From Aaosphaeria pasadenensis (Eukaryota; Ascomycota; Dothideomycetes; Pleosporales), in NCBI GenBank assembly GCA_022813625.1, contig JAKLMB010000009.1, forward strand, positions 248,001 through 312,000: 64,000 nt of DNA, read 5' to 3'. The translations under genes were made by a program, and so were the position numbers. The notes under the pieces were generated by a model. It was not told the DNA's origin. It searched no databases and saw only the letters and a list, made by a program, of their open reading frames with translations. Of the stretch, positions 25,577 through 37,055 are shown piece by piece (positions within the stretch are counted from its first letter, which is position 1; every line of letters begins with the position of its first letter).

Positions 25577-28500
25577 AAAGACAAAACAGCAAGCTTCCTA
25601 CGTGGGACTTGAAGAAATCTCATCATTTTTATGTTTGCGAGAATGGAGACGACGAAATTCTGTTACGGAAATGTGCTATGGTATATACGCGGCACGGTGA
25701 GGCCAGATACGTTCATTGTTTAAGGGGAAGTGATGTTGCTCTCGAGAAGAGAGGACTCTGTCGGCGACGACTTAGAAAGAGATACATTGAAGCTGAGCAA
25801 GCAAGCAATCTGGATGACGATGTCTGTGTGGTGGAAAAGGGGGGAAGCGAGTTTCCCATGCATTGTGTACAAACAAAATCTATTTCCCTGCGAGACCCGT
25901 GTAGGTGCGATGCGCACGCATGAGAAAGAGAGATGGGTTGGTAGTTCCTCGCCCAGGGAATTCGTTGGTAGTTTGTCTGTCACTGATTTTGCTCGTCTGC
26001 TTTTCCCCCTTTCCCTTTTCTTTTCTTCTTAAACAAGGAGCGGGCGTCACACATACTTTTTTTCTCTTCCAAATAAATCTAATTGGATTTTCTCGACTGG
26101 TCTGATTTTGCTCGAAGTGACTCTTTTTGGCTTGATATCTTGTCTTTCTATCTGTTCAACTGTCGATAAAGATGGGTTGTTTTCATCCTCCCTTTCACAT
26201 TTTGCTTCTGTCCAGTTTCTATGCGAACTAATATCTCAACGGTCTCAGTGATCTCCTCGACAACCCTCAACGACACACTGCTAAAACTAAAAACTCAATC
26301 CGTGAAGCCATTCATGTTAGTCGAATCGTCCATGGTGTGTACGTCTGTACACTTATCCGCTTCTTTTTCTCGTTGACTCTATGTCTGATGGGACGGTACT
26401 ATAGGGGTTATTGTAGTATGAAGTACTCATTGCCTGTGACTGGTGCTTGTTACATGGTTAATCTTGGTGGATTTGGGTCAAGTTCGGCTTTTGCTTCATG
26501 TGAGCGTGGGTTAGTATTGTATCGTGTTCTGTCGTAATGGCGATGTATGGGCTGTCGTTACTGCTGCTGCTGATGCTGCTGTTTTGTTTACTGTTGTTGC
26601 CTGTGAGTTTTGACGCGATGGAATGTTTCTGGAGTGATGGATTGATACTGTTGATAGCGCTAGTGGTGGTGGTGGGGACTAGATTGATGGACATGTGTGC
26701 TCATCTATTCAAGAGACGAAGTTTCCTTGATTACGTCGTTTCTGTGTATTCTTGAGACGGGTCTGGTCATGGTTCAACGAGTCTGGTTTTGTGGCAGATG
26801 CTCGTCTGTGGTTTTGATGTTGATGTTGATTTGCGGAGTAGGGTATACTTGACTTAACCTGAGTAACAATTGATATTCGATGGGTGGACATTGTGATATC
26901 TTCGCTGGGAGATAGACGGGGACTATAGTCGCGCGTAGATTGTAGATTGTAGCTCGTGAATATACCTGGTGAGCTTCTGATCAACTCTGCCCTTTGCTTC
27001 CATTCTCATGTGAATATTGCAGTTGCTATACCAATTAGTAGGCCAACGAGGCTGTGAGAATTACGATGATATATTTCATTCTCTCTCTATATCTTATGTG
27101 GCTGATCATACAAGCGCATAGTAGTTATGTTAAAGCATAGCATCAGAGGCTGAGTAGAGTGGCTGTCGTGAGCCGAACGAACTGGCTTATGTCGTCCCGC
27201 CTCACGGTTTCGTTTCGCAATGTCTCGCACCGCATTATCGAGCGCATGTTTCGCCCAGCACTAAAGAGCTGACCTTACGGTGCCTGCGGTCAAAACAGAG
27301 GGCTATGAAGTATAGTTACTCTCCGAATAATATAGATGATGGTCAATGATGTCCCGTTACTGCTGTATGCCTAAATCGATCAGCATTGCCATTATTGCCA
27401 TTGTGGTTCGCGCGAGGCTTGTCAACTATCGTCGTTGTTTGTTGTTTCCCAACGCCAAGTAGGCGTCCACCCCGGTCGCGGCATGACTCGGGGGAAACAT
27501 GGAACACGCCATTCCATTTTTATATCTTTATAGGTAGACAATTAATTACTTGGTACGTTACTCAGAGCAAATGTGTGGAATAGGGAGAGGCACCCAGCTA
27601 TTTTCTCTCGGCTAGGTATGCCCGCCCGCGCCAGAGCCGAGCCAATAATGCATGGCCGACCCGTGGCTCCGAGATATTGAGTTTTTGGCGCGGGCGAACG
27701 ATCAATTGTTGGCTGACTTGCTATCCTCAACCCATACTGTTGCTGCGGTTGTCACTGCTGTTGCTGCTCCTCGTTCTGCTTGTTTGAAATGCTTTCAATG
27801 ATGCGCGAGTGTTGGTTATGCTGGAATCCTAGAATGGCTTTATGATACTCACTGGAGAAAACCCCGTACTCGTACAATACAGTCAATCTACTTTGCCAAT
27901 GTTTTGCAACCCCTCATTATCGGAGTGGCGATCCGAATTCAACGTTTGGATCCCAGTGCATCACCTCCCCACAGCGGTACGGAGTACAGGCATTCTCTTC
28001 AAGTTAAGTTATACCACGATACTTGCGTACTTTGGAGGAACAGGAGAAACGTCCAGTAGATTAATCTGGTCCTGTCTCCGTCTCTTCCAAACTTCCAGCT
28101 CCCCAACTCCAATCCCCTTCCCAGTCCCAGTCCCAGTCCCAGTCTTCCCATGTCCGGGCTGGGCTGGCTGGCTGCTGGATTGTATTGTGGCTTGTGCGTT
28201 GAGAGATGTAAGGGGGAAAACTAGGGGAACTATTCTCGTAGCAGCGATCGAACGCCCCATTTGGGGTTAGTCTCACGATAATTGTTATGCTCGACCAATA
28301 CACTGTGTATTTTAGTTTACTCCCATCCATACAATTTCCATTCAGCACAGGGCAAACGGGATTGAGGAGAGGCGAATGAGGAGAGCAGGAGTCGACGGGA
28401 GACGGGAGACGGGCAAAGACCGAGCCACATGAGCAAGGGAATGAATGGAATAGGGAAAGGGTGGTAATGTACTGCACGGAGTAGGTAGGGTTGGTAGGTA

Positions 28501-28881
28501 ATAACAATAATCAATGGCTGACTCTCTTTGTCGTCTGTTTCGTTTCGTGTTGTGTCGTGTCGTGTTGTTAGGAGAAAGTGTGACCCCCTTCCGCGCCCTT
28601 GTTCTACTAATAACTACTTTCTGACTTTACTGACTACTCCTTCTTCTTCTCCTTCTCTCTCTCGTCTCTCCGTCTGTCGTTGAACGTTACTTCCTGCATC
28701 TACATTCTTCGTTTCCTCAGGGATAAAAACAATCGACCCATCACTCGCTTTGGGCTCCTTTTCACAATAACAACTTTTTAATCATCGTCAACAATCAAAA
28801 AGCATTCTATCACATCCCATCCCATCGTCTCATACGATCAATCAATTCAAACAACAACTACCAACTACTACCATCATCACC
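25577..28881. other. long intergenic region
   Basis: No supported gene in 3.3 kb. A short hydrophobic frame at 26537-26755 is caused by CTG/TTG-rich repeats. A TACGGAGTA motif lies at 27978-27986 and (CCCAGT)4 at 28120-28143. The last 250 bp are C/T/A-rich and lead into a CACCATG start at 28882, so they probably hold the promoter and leader of the GPI-protein gene. Confidence 0.4.
28120..28143. repeat. (CCCAGT)4 hexanucleotide repeat
   Basis: Four perfect CCCAGT units are visible in intergenic sequence. Confidence 0.9.
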
Positions 28882-29459
28882 ATGCGTTACACCGTCCTCG
28901 CCATCGCCGCTCTCAGCAGCCTCGCTGCCGCGCAGACTTCCTCTGCCGCCGCCCCAGCTTCCACCGGAGGCTGCGACGCCCAGAACATCGTTGACGCCTG
29001 TAAGGAGGGCATCCAGAAGCAGATCGACAACTGCAAAGGAAACGACTGGATCTGCCTCTGCGACAACTACACCAACCTCGCCACCTGCTACAACAACTGC
29101 CCAAAGCTCCCCGAGAAGTTCTCCGTCGACCAGCAGGTCAGGAGCTACTGCGACGCTGCCGCTCCGTAAGTTTCCCTCCTATGTAATAACTCTTTGGCTG
29201 CGTGCGCGTGTACTGATTGATTCATGATCACAGTGCTAAGGCTGCTTCTTCGTCCTCTGCCGCTGCCGCTGGAAAGACTGCTCCTCCCAGCTCTGCTGGC
29301 TCCTCCACCCCTACCGCTACCAACTCTGATGCTTGGAGCACCGCTACCGGCACCAATGCTGCTCAGTCCGCCACCAACAGCCCTGGTGCTGCCGGTGCCT
29401 TGATCGCCCCTGCTGGCGGCCTCATGGCCCTCCTCATGGGTGTTGCCGGTCTCTTGTAA
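28882..29459 (+). CDS. GPI-anchored Ser/Ala-rich cell-wall protein with an eight-cysteine domain
   Basis: Two exons (28882-29165, 29234-29459) give about 169 residues. A signal peptide (MRYTVLAIAALSSLAAAQ) is followed by a compact domain with eight cysteines at about residues 33-91: GGC, DAC, DNC, WIC, LC, ATC, NNC and SYC. Then comes a low-complexity Ser/Ala/Thr/Pro stalk and a hydrophobic C-terminus (PAGGLMALLMGVAGLL), which is the usual GPI-anchor signal. It resembles the fungal proteins labelled GPI-anchored serine-threonine rich protein. Eight cysteines recall CFEM domains, but I cannot confirm the CFEM spacing. It probably sits in the plasma membrane or wall. Its codons are strongly C-biased at third positions, which suggests high expression. 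The CACCATG start and clean GTAAGT donor make the model reliable. Confidence 0.85.
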
Positions 29460-32400
29460 GAAGCTCAAGCTGAAGCTAGGGAAAGGAGTGTGTATGTTTT
29501 AGGCGCAGAGAGTTGGGGAAGTTTGGAGATACCAAAGCCGAGGGAGGTGGATCATAATAAATGAGGGAGCTGTTTCCCAGGCCTGGGGAACAGGGGTGTT
29601 GATAGGGTTGTCGTTTCTTGTAATTGATATCATCTGAATGGAGCGTTTGTCTGCATTTCATAAACCTTCACACACAACTTGCCTTTTTCTCTGACTTGAA
29701 TCGCATTGGTGATGATCCAATGACTTAATTGGACGATTTGTTTTCGCGCATAGGGTCGCGTCGCTTCTCTACAATACTTTGTTTCTCCATTCATCCTACC
29801 GGATATCGTCGAGAAATAGTCGATCGACCATGCGCAAAAACAGACAACACCAGACCTTACCTTCAGGCCACCAAGCTGGCCACCAAGAGCAAGTAGAAAG
29901 GACCCTGAATCATCCACAATTATTCCCGCTCCAGATCTAGGAAGAGAAAGCGTAGCACGAGTATGGAGTAATTAGTCAGGGTCCGTCTCTTTTCGGTCCT
30001 CCACGGAGCGGAATTAGTTGCACGGCCTGTGTTGAGATCGCATACTGTGGGGAGATGGGACGGATGGATGGGTACGGGGCTCAGTTAATTAGCACTGTAG
30101 TAGTGAAGCAACTTTCGAGGTAATACGTGGTGACTTGTCGTCGCAGTTAGGTTTGCAGTCACGAGATCTGTTCTGGACATGGGTTTGGTTTAGTAGAGGT
30201 GGATATTGAGGCTGCGGCGAAGCTTGAGGTCGAGGTCGAGTCGGATGAGAGCCTAGAGGCCAGGTGTGCGGCGCATTCGTTAGGCCGGGTACAACCCAGC
30301 CGTGCGAGTACAAGTAGATCTGCGCTGCGGCGAAGGGGGAGGGGCCAGCCAGGTAAGTGTAGGTAAACCGTAAGCCTAAGAGGCGAGACTGATGACTGCG
30401 GGTTTCGGTTTTGTTCATGTGACCATTTTCATGTCTTGTTTGGTCATGTCTATCTATCTATTTGTTTTGCGTACTCGTATCTCAGTCTTGTTTCGTGGTG
30501 ATGATGCTGACGATCGTGACGCATGATTTGGCGTTCGTTTTGTTGAGCTTCTATTTATGTATTGCAAAGGACGAGAACATTCGTCCGTATGGCAGGAATT
30601 TCGATTTCTAATGATTTTTCTTCCTTGCACACTCAAAAGAACTACCGAAAGGGGCGACAAAAGGGAAAAGGCAAGATGTGGGCCTGTGTATTGAGAGAAT
30701 AGTGGAGTGGCCGAATCGACACCGAGTCTAAGAGTACGGGACGAGTAGGAGAAAGGGTATGGACTATTACGGAGTAGATGTGGAAAAAAAAAAGGCGGTG
30801 CCGCGAAAAGTAGGGCGACCTGCTCGTATGCTCGCTCATGCCGGATTGCTCGCATGCCTTTGAGCTACTTTTGACCGGCGCGCAAGATGCTACCCTCCGT
30901 GGTACCTAAGTGTGACGCTTGGCGGGAAGTCATTGCAACGGATTTGGGGGAAGAGACCACTACGAGAGACCATTACATTCAAAGCGTAGGTACGAGTAGA
31001 GTAGACTGCAGACGGACTGAGCCAGGACGTAAGCACCACGCGACAGGCGCACGCTGTGTGCGCGCGCACGGCTGGGGAAGGAATTCGATGAGGTAGCGTG
31101 TACGACGGGCTGCATAACGATGTGCAAGCCAGTTGGCCGAGCGAAACGCAGCACAACGAAGCGCATGATGATGATGATTATGGAGAAGATGACGGTGATG
31201 CTTGTGGTAGTTCTTGCTCAATCAACGAGATCGTATCTGTACCATTCCAACACCCAACAGAACCGCAGACTTGGTCGCATCATTATTCTTGTTTGGTGTA
31301 AGAGGGATTTAAAGAGGACGTTGGAGGGTGGTGTTGAGAAGTGTTGGATTTGCGTCCTATCCCGGCTCCCCATTGGGCAGAGACGGGAGTTGGAGGGGGA
31401 TCGCAGGCGCCCCAACCTCAATGTTGGGGTTCATTTGATGTGAGATCTTCAATGACGGTGCTCACTCTCATCATGCCATGTATGCATGCGTGCATATTAC
31501 GGCTCGTGTCGAGCTGGCTGTTAGTTAGTCACTGGGGAGCAGGATAGGATACCCCGCAGAGATTGATGATCTCCGTTAGTTGGATATCGATGGTTGGCTG
31601 GCTATCAAAGATATATGATATGAAGGAAGATTATTGCATGCTTGGATCAGATCGAGATACCTCGTATTTAGGGATTCGATTTGGTCCGACTGAGAGCGTT
31701 TGTGATGGTTACGTGACCTAGCAAGGGACTGATCATGGTGAGGAAGATGGGAAGCAGAAGTCAATAATCGATATGAAGTTTTCAGGTACTTTGAAGTTTA
31801 GATAATTGGCATCAGCTATGGAGTAATTAGCCAGGGCGATTGACCAAGTGGCTGAAGGCGGGTAGTTTATGTCTTTTTGCGGTCACCTCATAGGTAGATG
31901 CCTCTTAGTCTGGAGGAATAGTTAGCTGAAGAGTACGGAGTAGCATAGTAGGTCTTGGCTTCCAGCAGAGCTCTTCGTTGTTTTCAGTTGTTTCCAGCCT
32001 TTCTTCCTCTGCACTTACAATACTACCTTGCTTTAGGGCAGGGAGTGCAAGTCATACACTCGCAGTTGTCCGTCGTACTGTGAGAGTACGATGTAGTATT
32101 GTGTAGATGCATGTAATAGTCTAATTGTCGATGGTGAATCGTGATGGGAGGTGGAAAGAGGAAAGATGGGGCAGAGACACTAGACGAAACTAGGACAAGC
32201 GCTAGTCAGGGATCTTCCGTCCCACCGTCGTCATCTTCTCCGCAGAAAAACCCAGATCCTCTTTCCTTTCACTCTCGGCCAGTTCTCTTTCTTGGTGACG
32301 GTGACTTGGTACTCCCACTCCTCTTCCGTCCTCTGAGTCTCTTCCCAATGACGCTCATACACTATCGTCTTTCGGACCCAATACGGCGTCCATTGCCCCC

Positions 32401-33010
32401 TCCATCGCACGAGGCTCTCGGAACCATGCCACCTCGTTCCATCCGTCGGCTATGACACTCCACTCCCTCCCTCCTTTCGCTTTTCATGCTTGCTGATTAG
32501 TCTTCCCTCTCTCTCCCTCTACCTCTCCCGCGTCTGCACGCACCACACATCCACCGACGCGGCAGTATTCTGGGGATCTACTTCGGACCCTGGTACCCAG
32601 CACCAGGCAACTGGTCCTTCATCCGGTCGTTGTTTAGCAGGCACTAGTCAGAGCCTGCACTGGTCATATTCTTGCTCCTCCCAGTCAACCCATCAATCTC
32701 GAGTCTCCGTCCTCCATCGACCATCTGGCCATTTGACCATCGTACCCACCGATCTGTCTGGATCTTGGATCGCCTTTCCACCAAACACAGTCATCCTTCT
32801 TCTACTCGAAAACCTTCCTTACGTCCTCTCGCTGTCGCCTCCGCAGTCATCTCCCTGCATCAATATCAATCATCTGCGACTGGCGGAGGATGCCTCGATT
32901 CGATCTCTGCGCGAGCTATCGACTGCATTCAAAATAGACAGCCTCTGACTTCATCCTTGGTTGGGTAGAGCCATGATCTGTACTAGATCGCCTCACGACA
33001 ACTGCACAAG
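29460..33010. other. long intergenic region upstream of the rhodopsin-MFS fusion
   Basis: No supported gene in 3.5 kb. TACGGAGTA motifs lie at 30768-30776 and 31934-31942. A 20 bp near-repeat containing GGAGTAATTAG occurs at 29962-29981 and 31817-31836 with one mismatch. The section from about 32,200 to 33,010 is C/T-rich and open in two frames; I read it as the leader of the gene at 33011. Confidence 0.4.
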
Positions 33011-35821
33011 ATGGCGACCGATGAACTGGTGACCCGTGGACCTGCCGTACTCGCCGTCACCGCTGCCACCCTTGTATGCTGTACGGTTTTCGTCCTCTTC
33101 CGTTTGATATCAAGATTTGGGATCGTAAAGAAGCCAGGATGGGACGACTATTTCATGATTCTTGCATGGATATTGGCATTCGGCACATCGTTTAGCATAT
33201 GTTATGGTACTCGATATGGACTCGGTCGTCATGAGCATGACATTCCCCGCGACTGGTCTTCACCGATGAAGAAAACCGCCTACGTCTTTTCCGTCCTGTA
33301 CAACCCGGCCCTCATGGCGACCAAGACCTCGATCCTCACCTTTTATTTAACGCTGTCAAAGACGCACAAGGTATTCCGTTGGGCGACAATTGCTACTATG
33401 GTCGTCGTCAATGTCGGTGGACTCGCCCTGACTCTGCTCAACACACTGCAATGCTCTCCAGTCTCTGCCGCCTACCTTTCACCCACGCCAGACACCGCAT
33501 CCTGCACCAGCATTGTCACAATCTATCTGTCTTCTGCGCCTTTGAACATCATCACCGATCTTGCCATCTTGTTTCTACCCATGCCGATTCTTACTAGCAT
33601 GCGACTACCCAAGAAGCAAAAGACTATTCTCGTTGTTACGTTCGGATTTGGTATCTTTGTGGCTGTGGTTGATGTCGTTCGCATCGCCTATCTACAAAAG
33701 GCAGCCAGGGATAATCTCCGCGCTGTCCAGATGCACCAGGCTGAAGACAACACAGATTCGAGAGATGCAAATGATTTTTCCTGGTACGCATCGTTGTCAT
33801 TCATGTGGAGCGCAATTGAGATCAATGTCGGAATCATGTGTGGTTGCGTTCCGGCGTTGAAGCCATTGGCCTCCCGATTCCTGCCACACTGGATTCTGGA
33901 TCATACCATCCGCGACAAGAGCACGACAAACACCAGCGACGACATGGTGCTTCATCCGGATATAATCGGCCCCGGATCTGGCTCGCGAGGAAGATCTAAC
34001 CAGTCCGACCCCAGTCAGCCCCCAGTTTCGCCCCTAACCACACGACCTCCTCCCGTCGCAATGCCAGCCCCACAACATGGCCCAGAAGAGCATATAGACA
34101 TGATGGATTTCTTAACGACGCCTAACTCGAACGAGATGCCACAGCTCCAACAGATGACCACCTTTGCAACCTATAATACAGGTGGGCGCACTCGACGGGG
34201 ATCGGTGCCATTTTTTGATTTCGTCAATGTTGGCAAAAGAAAGAATATTACACTGAGGACCAATCGTGAATCCATTTTCCCCATACTGATGGTCACACTC
34301 CTCTTCTTCATATGGGGCTTTGCATATGGGCTCCTGGACGCCCTGAATGCCCGCTTTCAACAGATCGCCAATATGAGCCATGGGCAGACGGTAGCCCAGC
34401 ACTCAGCATACTATGTAGGGTACATTGTGGGTCCTTTGACTTTTGGCCGCTTGGTCTTTCGTTACTGGGGCTTCAAGGCTTGCTACACTGTTGGTCTTCT
34501 TATTTATGCTTGCGGTACCCTCGTGTTCTGGCCCTCTGCTGTTCTGACCTCGTTTCCCGCTTTCCTCATATCGAATTTCATCGTTGGACTAGGCCTCTCC
34601 ACACTCGAGATCAGCGCAAATCCTTTCATTGCGCTTTGCGGGCCTCCCGAGTATGCCGAAGTCAGATTGAATCTATCTCAGGGTGTACAGGCCGTTGGTA
34701 GCATCCTCTCGCCACTCCTCGCCAAGAAGGTCCTGTTCAAGGCGTCGCCAAACAGTTTGATCGATGTCCAATGGACGTATCTCGGGATTTCCATATTCAC
34801 CGTCATTCTCGCGATTTGTTATTACTATGTTCCCCTACCCGAAGCTACGGATAAAGAGCTTGAAGATGCATCGGCCAGACTTCCAATACCGCGCGACGCC
34901 GAAATATCGCTAGGTACTTCAAAGGTTAAGGTCATCTACATCACGCTAGGAATTGCTATCTTCTCGCAGTTTTGCTACGTTGGAGGCCAGGAGTCTGTTT
35001 CTACGACTTTTGCAGCTCTCACTCAGCGCGTTGCGCCAGGGTTGGAGACTGTCTCGCACCAAGCCTATGGTCACACCGGCTTTGCAGTAGGTCGCTTCCT
35101 CGCCGCATTCTTGAACATATGGATCAAGCCTCGTTACCTCTTACTCTTCTTCTACCTTGGCGCGATCGCATTTGCAGCTGCAGTCATGGCAGGGCATAAT
35201 ATGGTTCCAGCAGCCATGATCGTCCTTTTGATGTTTTTCGAAGGTCCGCTATTTGCATACATTTTTGTTCAGCCCCTTCGTGGTATGGGCAAACATACCA
35301 AAGACGCTTCTGCTCTTCTAACGGCAGCAATCGGCGGTGGGGCTATCGTACCCCCAATCATGTACGGGGCCTTGAAAGCCCACAATGCCCAGTATGCGTT
35401 CTGTGTTGTGATTGCGTTCTATGCTGCTGGTACTTTATTCCCTGTTTGGCTCAATCTATATTCTATAGCAAGAAAGCTATCGGATCCGGTGAGGGACGAA
35501 CGCACGCGCAGAGAGAGCGAACTAGAGCAACGGTCTCGACAAGAATCAATGCCGACAAGCGAGAAGAAGAGAATGTTCTCAGCTATCTTCAAGCGCCTGA
35601 GCATCAGTGGCAACAAAGGTGCTCCCCCAGATTCGCCGCCCTGTGAGCATCGAGAACGGTCGAGTTGGACGGAAGCCAGGACGCCGACAAGTCGCCCAAC
35701 TACTGGAGCTGTTGAGTCTCCATCTAGCTTCCCAGCCTACGACGACAGTCCTACCTTTGAGACCATGCCTATATGGCTTGAAGGAGCTCCCAACGGAAGA
35801 GCTAATCATCGGACAACATGA
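33011..35821 (+). CDS. fusion of a Pth11-type rhodopsin domain and an FHS-family sugar transporter
   Basis: A single uninterrupted frame encodes 936 residues. Residues 1 to about 305 form a seven-helix fungal rhodopsin-like domain of the Pth11/SAT4 group: LFRLISRF then GWDDYFMILAWI (residues 43-54), KTSILTFYL, CSPVSAAY, LNIITDLAILFLPMPIL and FSWYASLSFMWSAIEINVGI. A linker rich in Pro, Ser and Thr follows at 305-415. Residues 420-830 form a twelve-helix major facilitator of the fucose/glucose:H+ symporter (FHS) type, with FPILMVTLLFFIWGFAYGLL, a DALNARFQ element, LEISANPFIALCGPPEYAEV and GRFLAAFLNIWIKPRYLL. A charged cytoplasmic tail ends the protein. Each half has about the full length of its own family, so this looks like a true two-domain protein. 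A sensing or transceptor role is inference. No intron or stop lies at the junction. Confidence 0.85.
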   Translation: MATDELVTRGPAVLAVTAATLVCCTVFVLFRLISRFGIVKKPGWDDYFMILAWILAFGTSFSICYGTRYGLGRHEHDIPRDWSSPMKKTAYVFSVLYNPALMATKTSILTFYLTLSKTHKVFRWATIATMVVVNVGGLALTLLNTLQCSPVSAAYLSPTPDTASCTSIVTIYLSSAPLNIITDLAILFLPMPILTSMRLPKKQKTILVVTFGFGIFVAVVDVVRIAYLQKAARDNLRAVQMHQAEDNTDSRDANDFSWYASLSFMWSAIEINVGIMCGCVPALKPLASRFLPHWILDHTIRDKSTTNTSDDMVLHPDIIGPGSGSRGRSNQSDPSQPPVSPLTTRPPPVAMPAPQHGPEEHIDMMDFLTTPNSNEMPQLQQMTTFATYNTGGRTRRGSVPFFDFVNVGKRKNITLRTNRESIFPILMVTLLFFIWGFAYGLLDALNARFQQIANMSHGQTVAQHSAYYVGYIVGPLTFGRLVFRYWGFKACYTVGLLIYACGTLVFWPSAVLTSFPAFLISNFIVGLGLSTLEISANPFIALCGPPEYAEVRLNLSQGVQAVGSILSPLLAKKVLFKASPNSLIDVQWTYLGISIFTVILAICYYYVPLPEATDKELEDASARLPIPRDAEISLGTSKVKVIYITLGIAIFSQFCYVGGQESVSTTFAALTQRVAPGLETVSHQAYGHTGFAVGRFLAAFLNIWIKPRYLLLFFYLGAIAFAAAVMAGHNMVPAAMIVLLMFFEGPLFAYIFVQPLRGMGKHTKDASALLTAAIGGGAIVPPIMYGALKAHNAQYAFCVVIAFYAAGTLFPVWLNLYSIARKLSDPVRDERTRRESELEQRSRQESMPTSEKKRMFSAIFKRLSISGNKGAPPDSPPCEHRERSSWTEARTPTSRPTTGAVESPSSFPAYDDSPTFETMPIWLEGAPNGRANHRTT

Positions 35822-37055
35822 GCACGCACGGTCTTCAAAATCATTTCCTGATGACGAAGTTCTATGATGGCTGAACAAGCCTTTATTTTTACTTTTTAGT
35901 GTCTTGCATAACTGAATGGAGTTAAGAACATGGCGTTATAGATTTTGTGGGAGATATCCCCAGCCTCGCACAGCGACGCACGCGCTTTCGACATTTTCCT
36001 TTTTGTACATCATCATGGGAAACGGACCGAAATTTCGGAATTTTTAATGAGGATCAAGGTATATATGGGAAGGGAGCATCGTGGGTGGACAGGTGCATTT
36101 TGAACGATATCCAGACTCACGAGTCTAATTTTCTGAGAATTTTCTCATTGTGTATACTGCCATCAACTACATGTCGATAAATGACGCCCAACAATTGTTT
36201 ATAATATTATCATCTTTGAATCATATAATGCACCTGGAGAGGCGTCGGAAATGTGCACATGCGTGTTGTTCGAACACGACTATGAGTACCACGCAGACCG
36301 ATCGGCAATTTACGGTAATTCAACAAGTCTTGGGACGTTTGCCGTTGCGATGATTACTATTGGGGTACTAGAAGTACTCGGTCTTCACGGTATTATTGCT
36401 GACCGGGGACAGATATTCCCAGTGCCACAGGCGACAGAGACCTGACTAGAGCTATGCTGGTCAGTAGTCAGATCATTCACTCGGCTCACGGTGGCCCTAT
36501 CCTGTAATTATTATTAACCACCAGCCGAAAGCTTGTTGCATCAGTGGCAGACTGGCAGTAGTAGTTGATTCTACGCATGTCGTAAGGATTATTATCATTT
36601 TCTAAGGACGAAATTGTTGGATGTGGTGGTTATAATGCCACTGGTAATGGTGGCGGATGAGGCTACGGCTACGGCAATCAAGGCACATGGAATGAGTGTC
36701 GGCTATTCATAACCGTTGACTTTTGTTGGTCGATGGGTGGATATAAAGCAGTTGGGCGTAGTAGCCGTGATGGTCCCCGCGTTTTCCCCATGTGGAACCT
36801 GCCTCGGTTCACGCCTTCTCCACGTTCCTCTACCCGTAACGAATAGATAACTACCAACCAGGTACCTACTTATCTTGTCAATCCTTCCCATTCACACCCA
36901 CTTCTCCTATTCCCTCCTCTTACTGTATCGTACAGGTTCGTCGAAGACGCTGTTTGCAAACTTCATTCTTATTTGCTTCCCCATTCGCGAGTCTTGATCA
37001 TCCGTCGAGAAGCCATCCCATCTTACACCGCATTCTCATACTTACAACCGCCACC
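35822..37055. other. intergenic between fusion gene and thiolase
   Basis: No supported gene. The last 250 bp are C/T-rich and end in the CCACCATG context of the thiolase start, so they probably hold its promoter and leader. Confidence 0.4.

Noticed and set aside
26537..26755. hydrophobic 72-codon frame that looks like a small membrane protein
   Set aside because: The hydrophobicity comes from CTG/TTG-rich low-complexity DNA, with no splice context, leader or conserved pattern.
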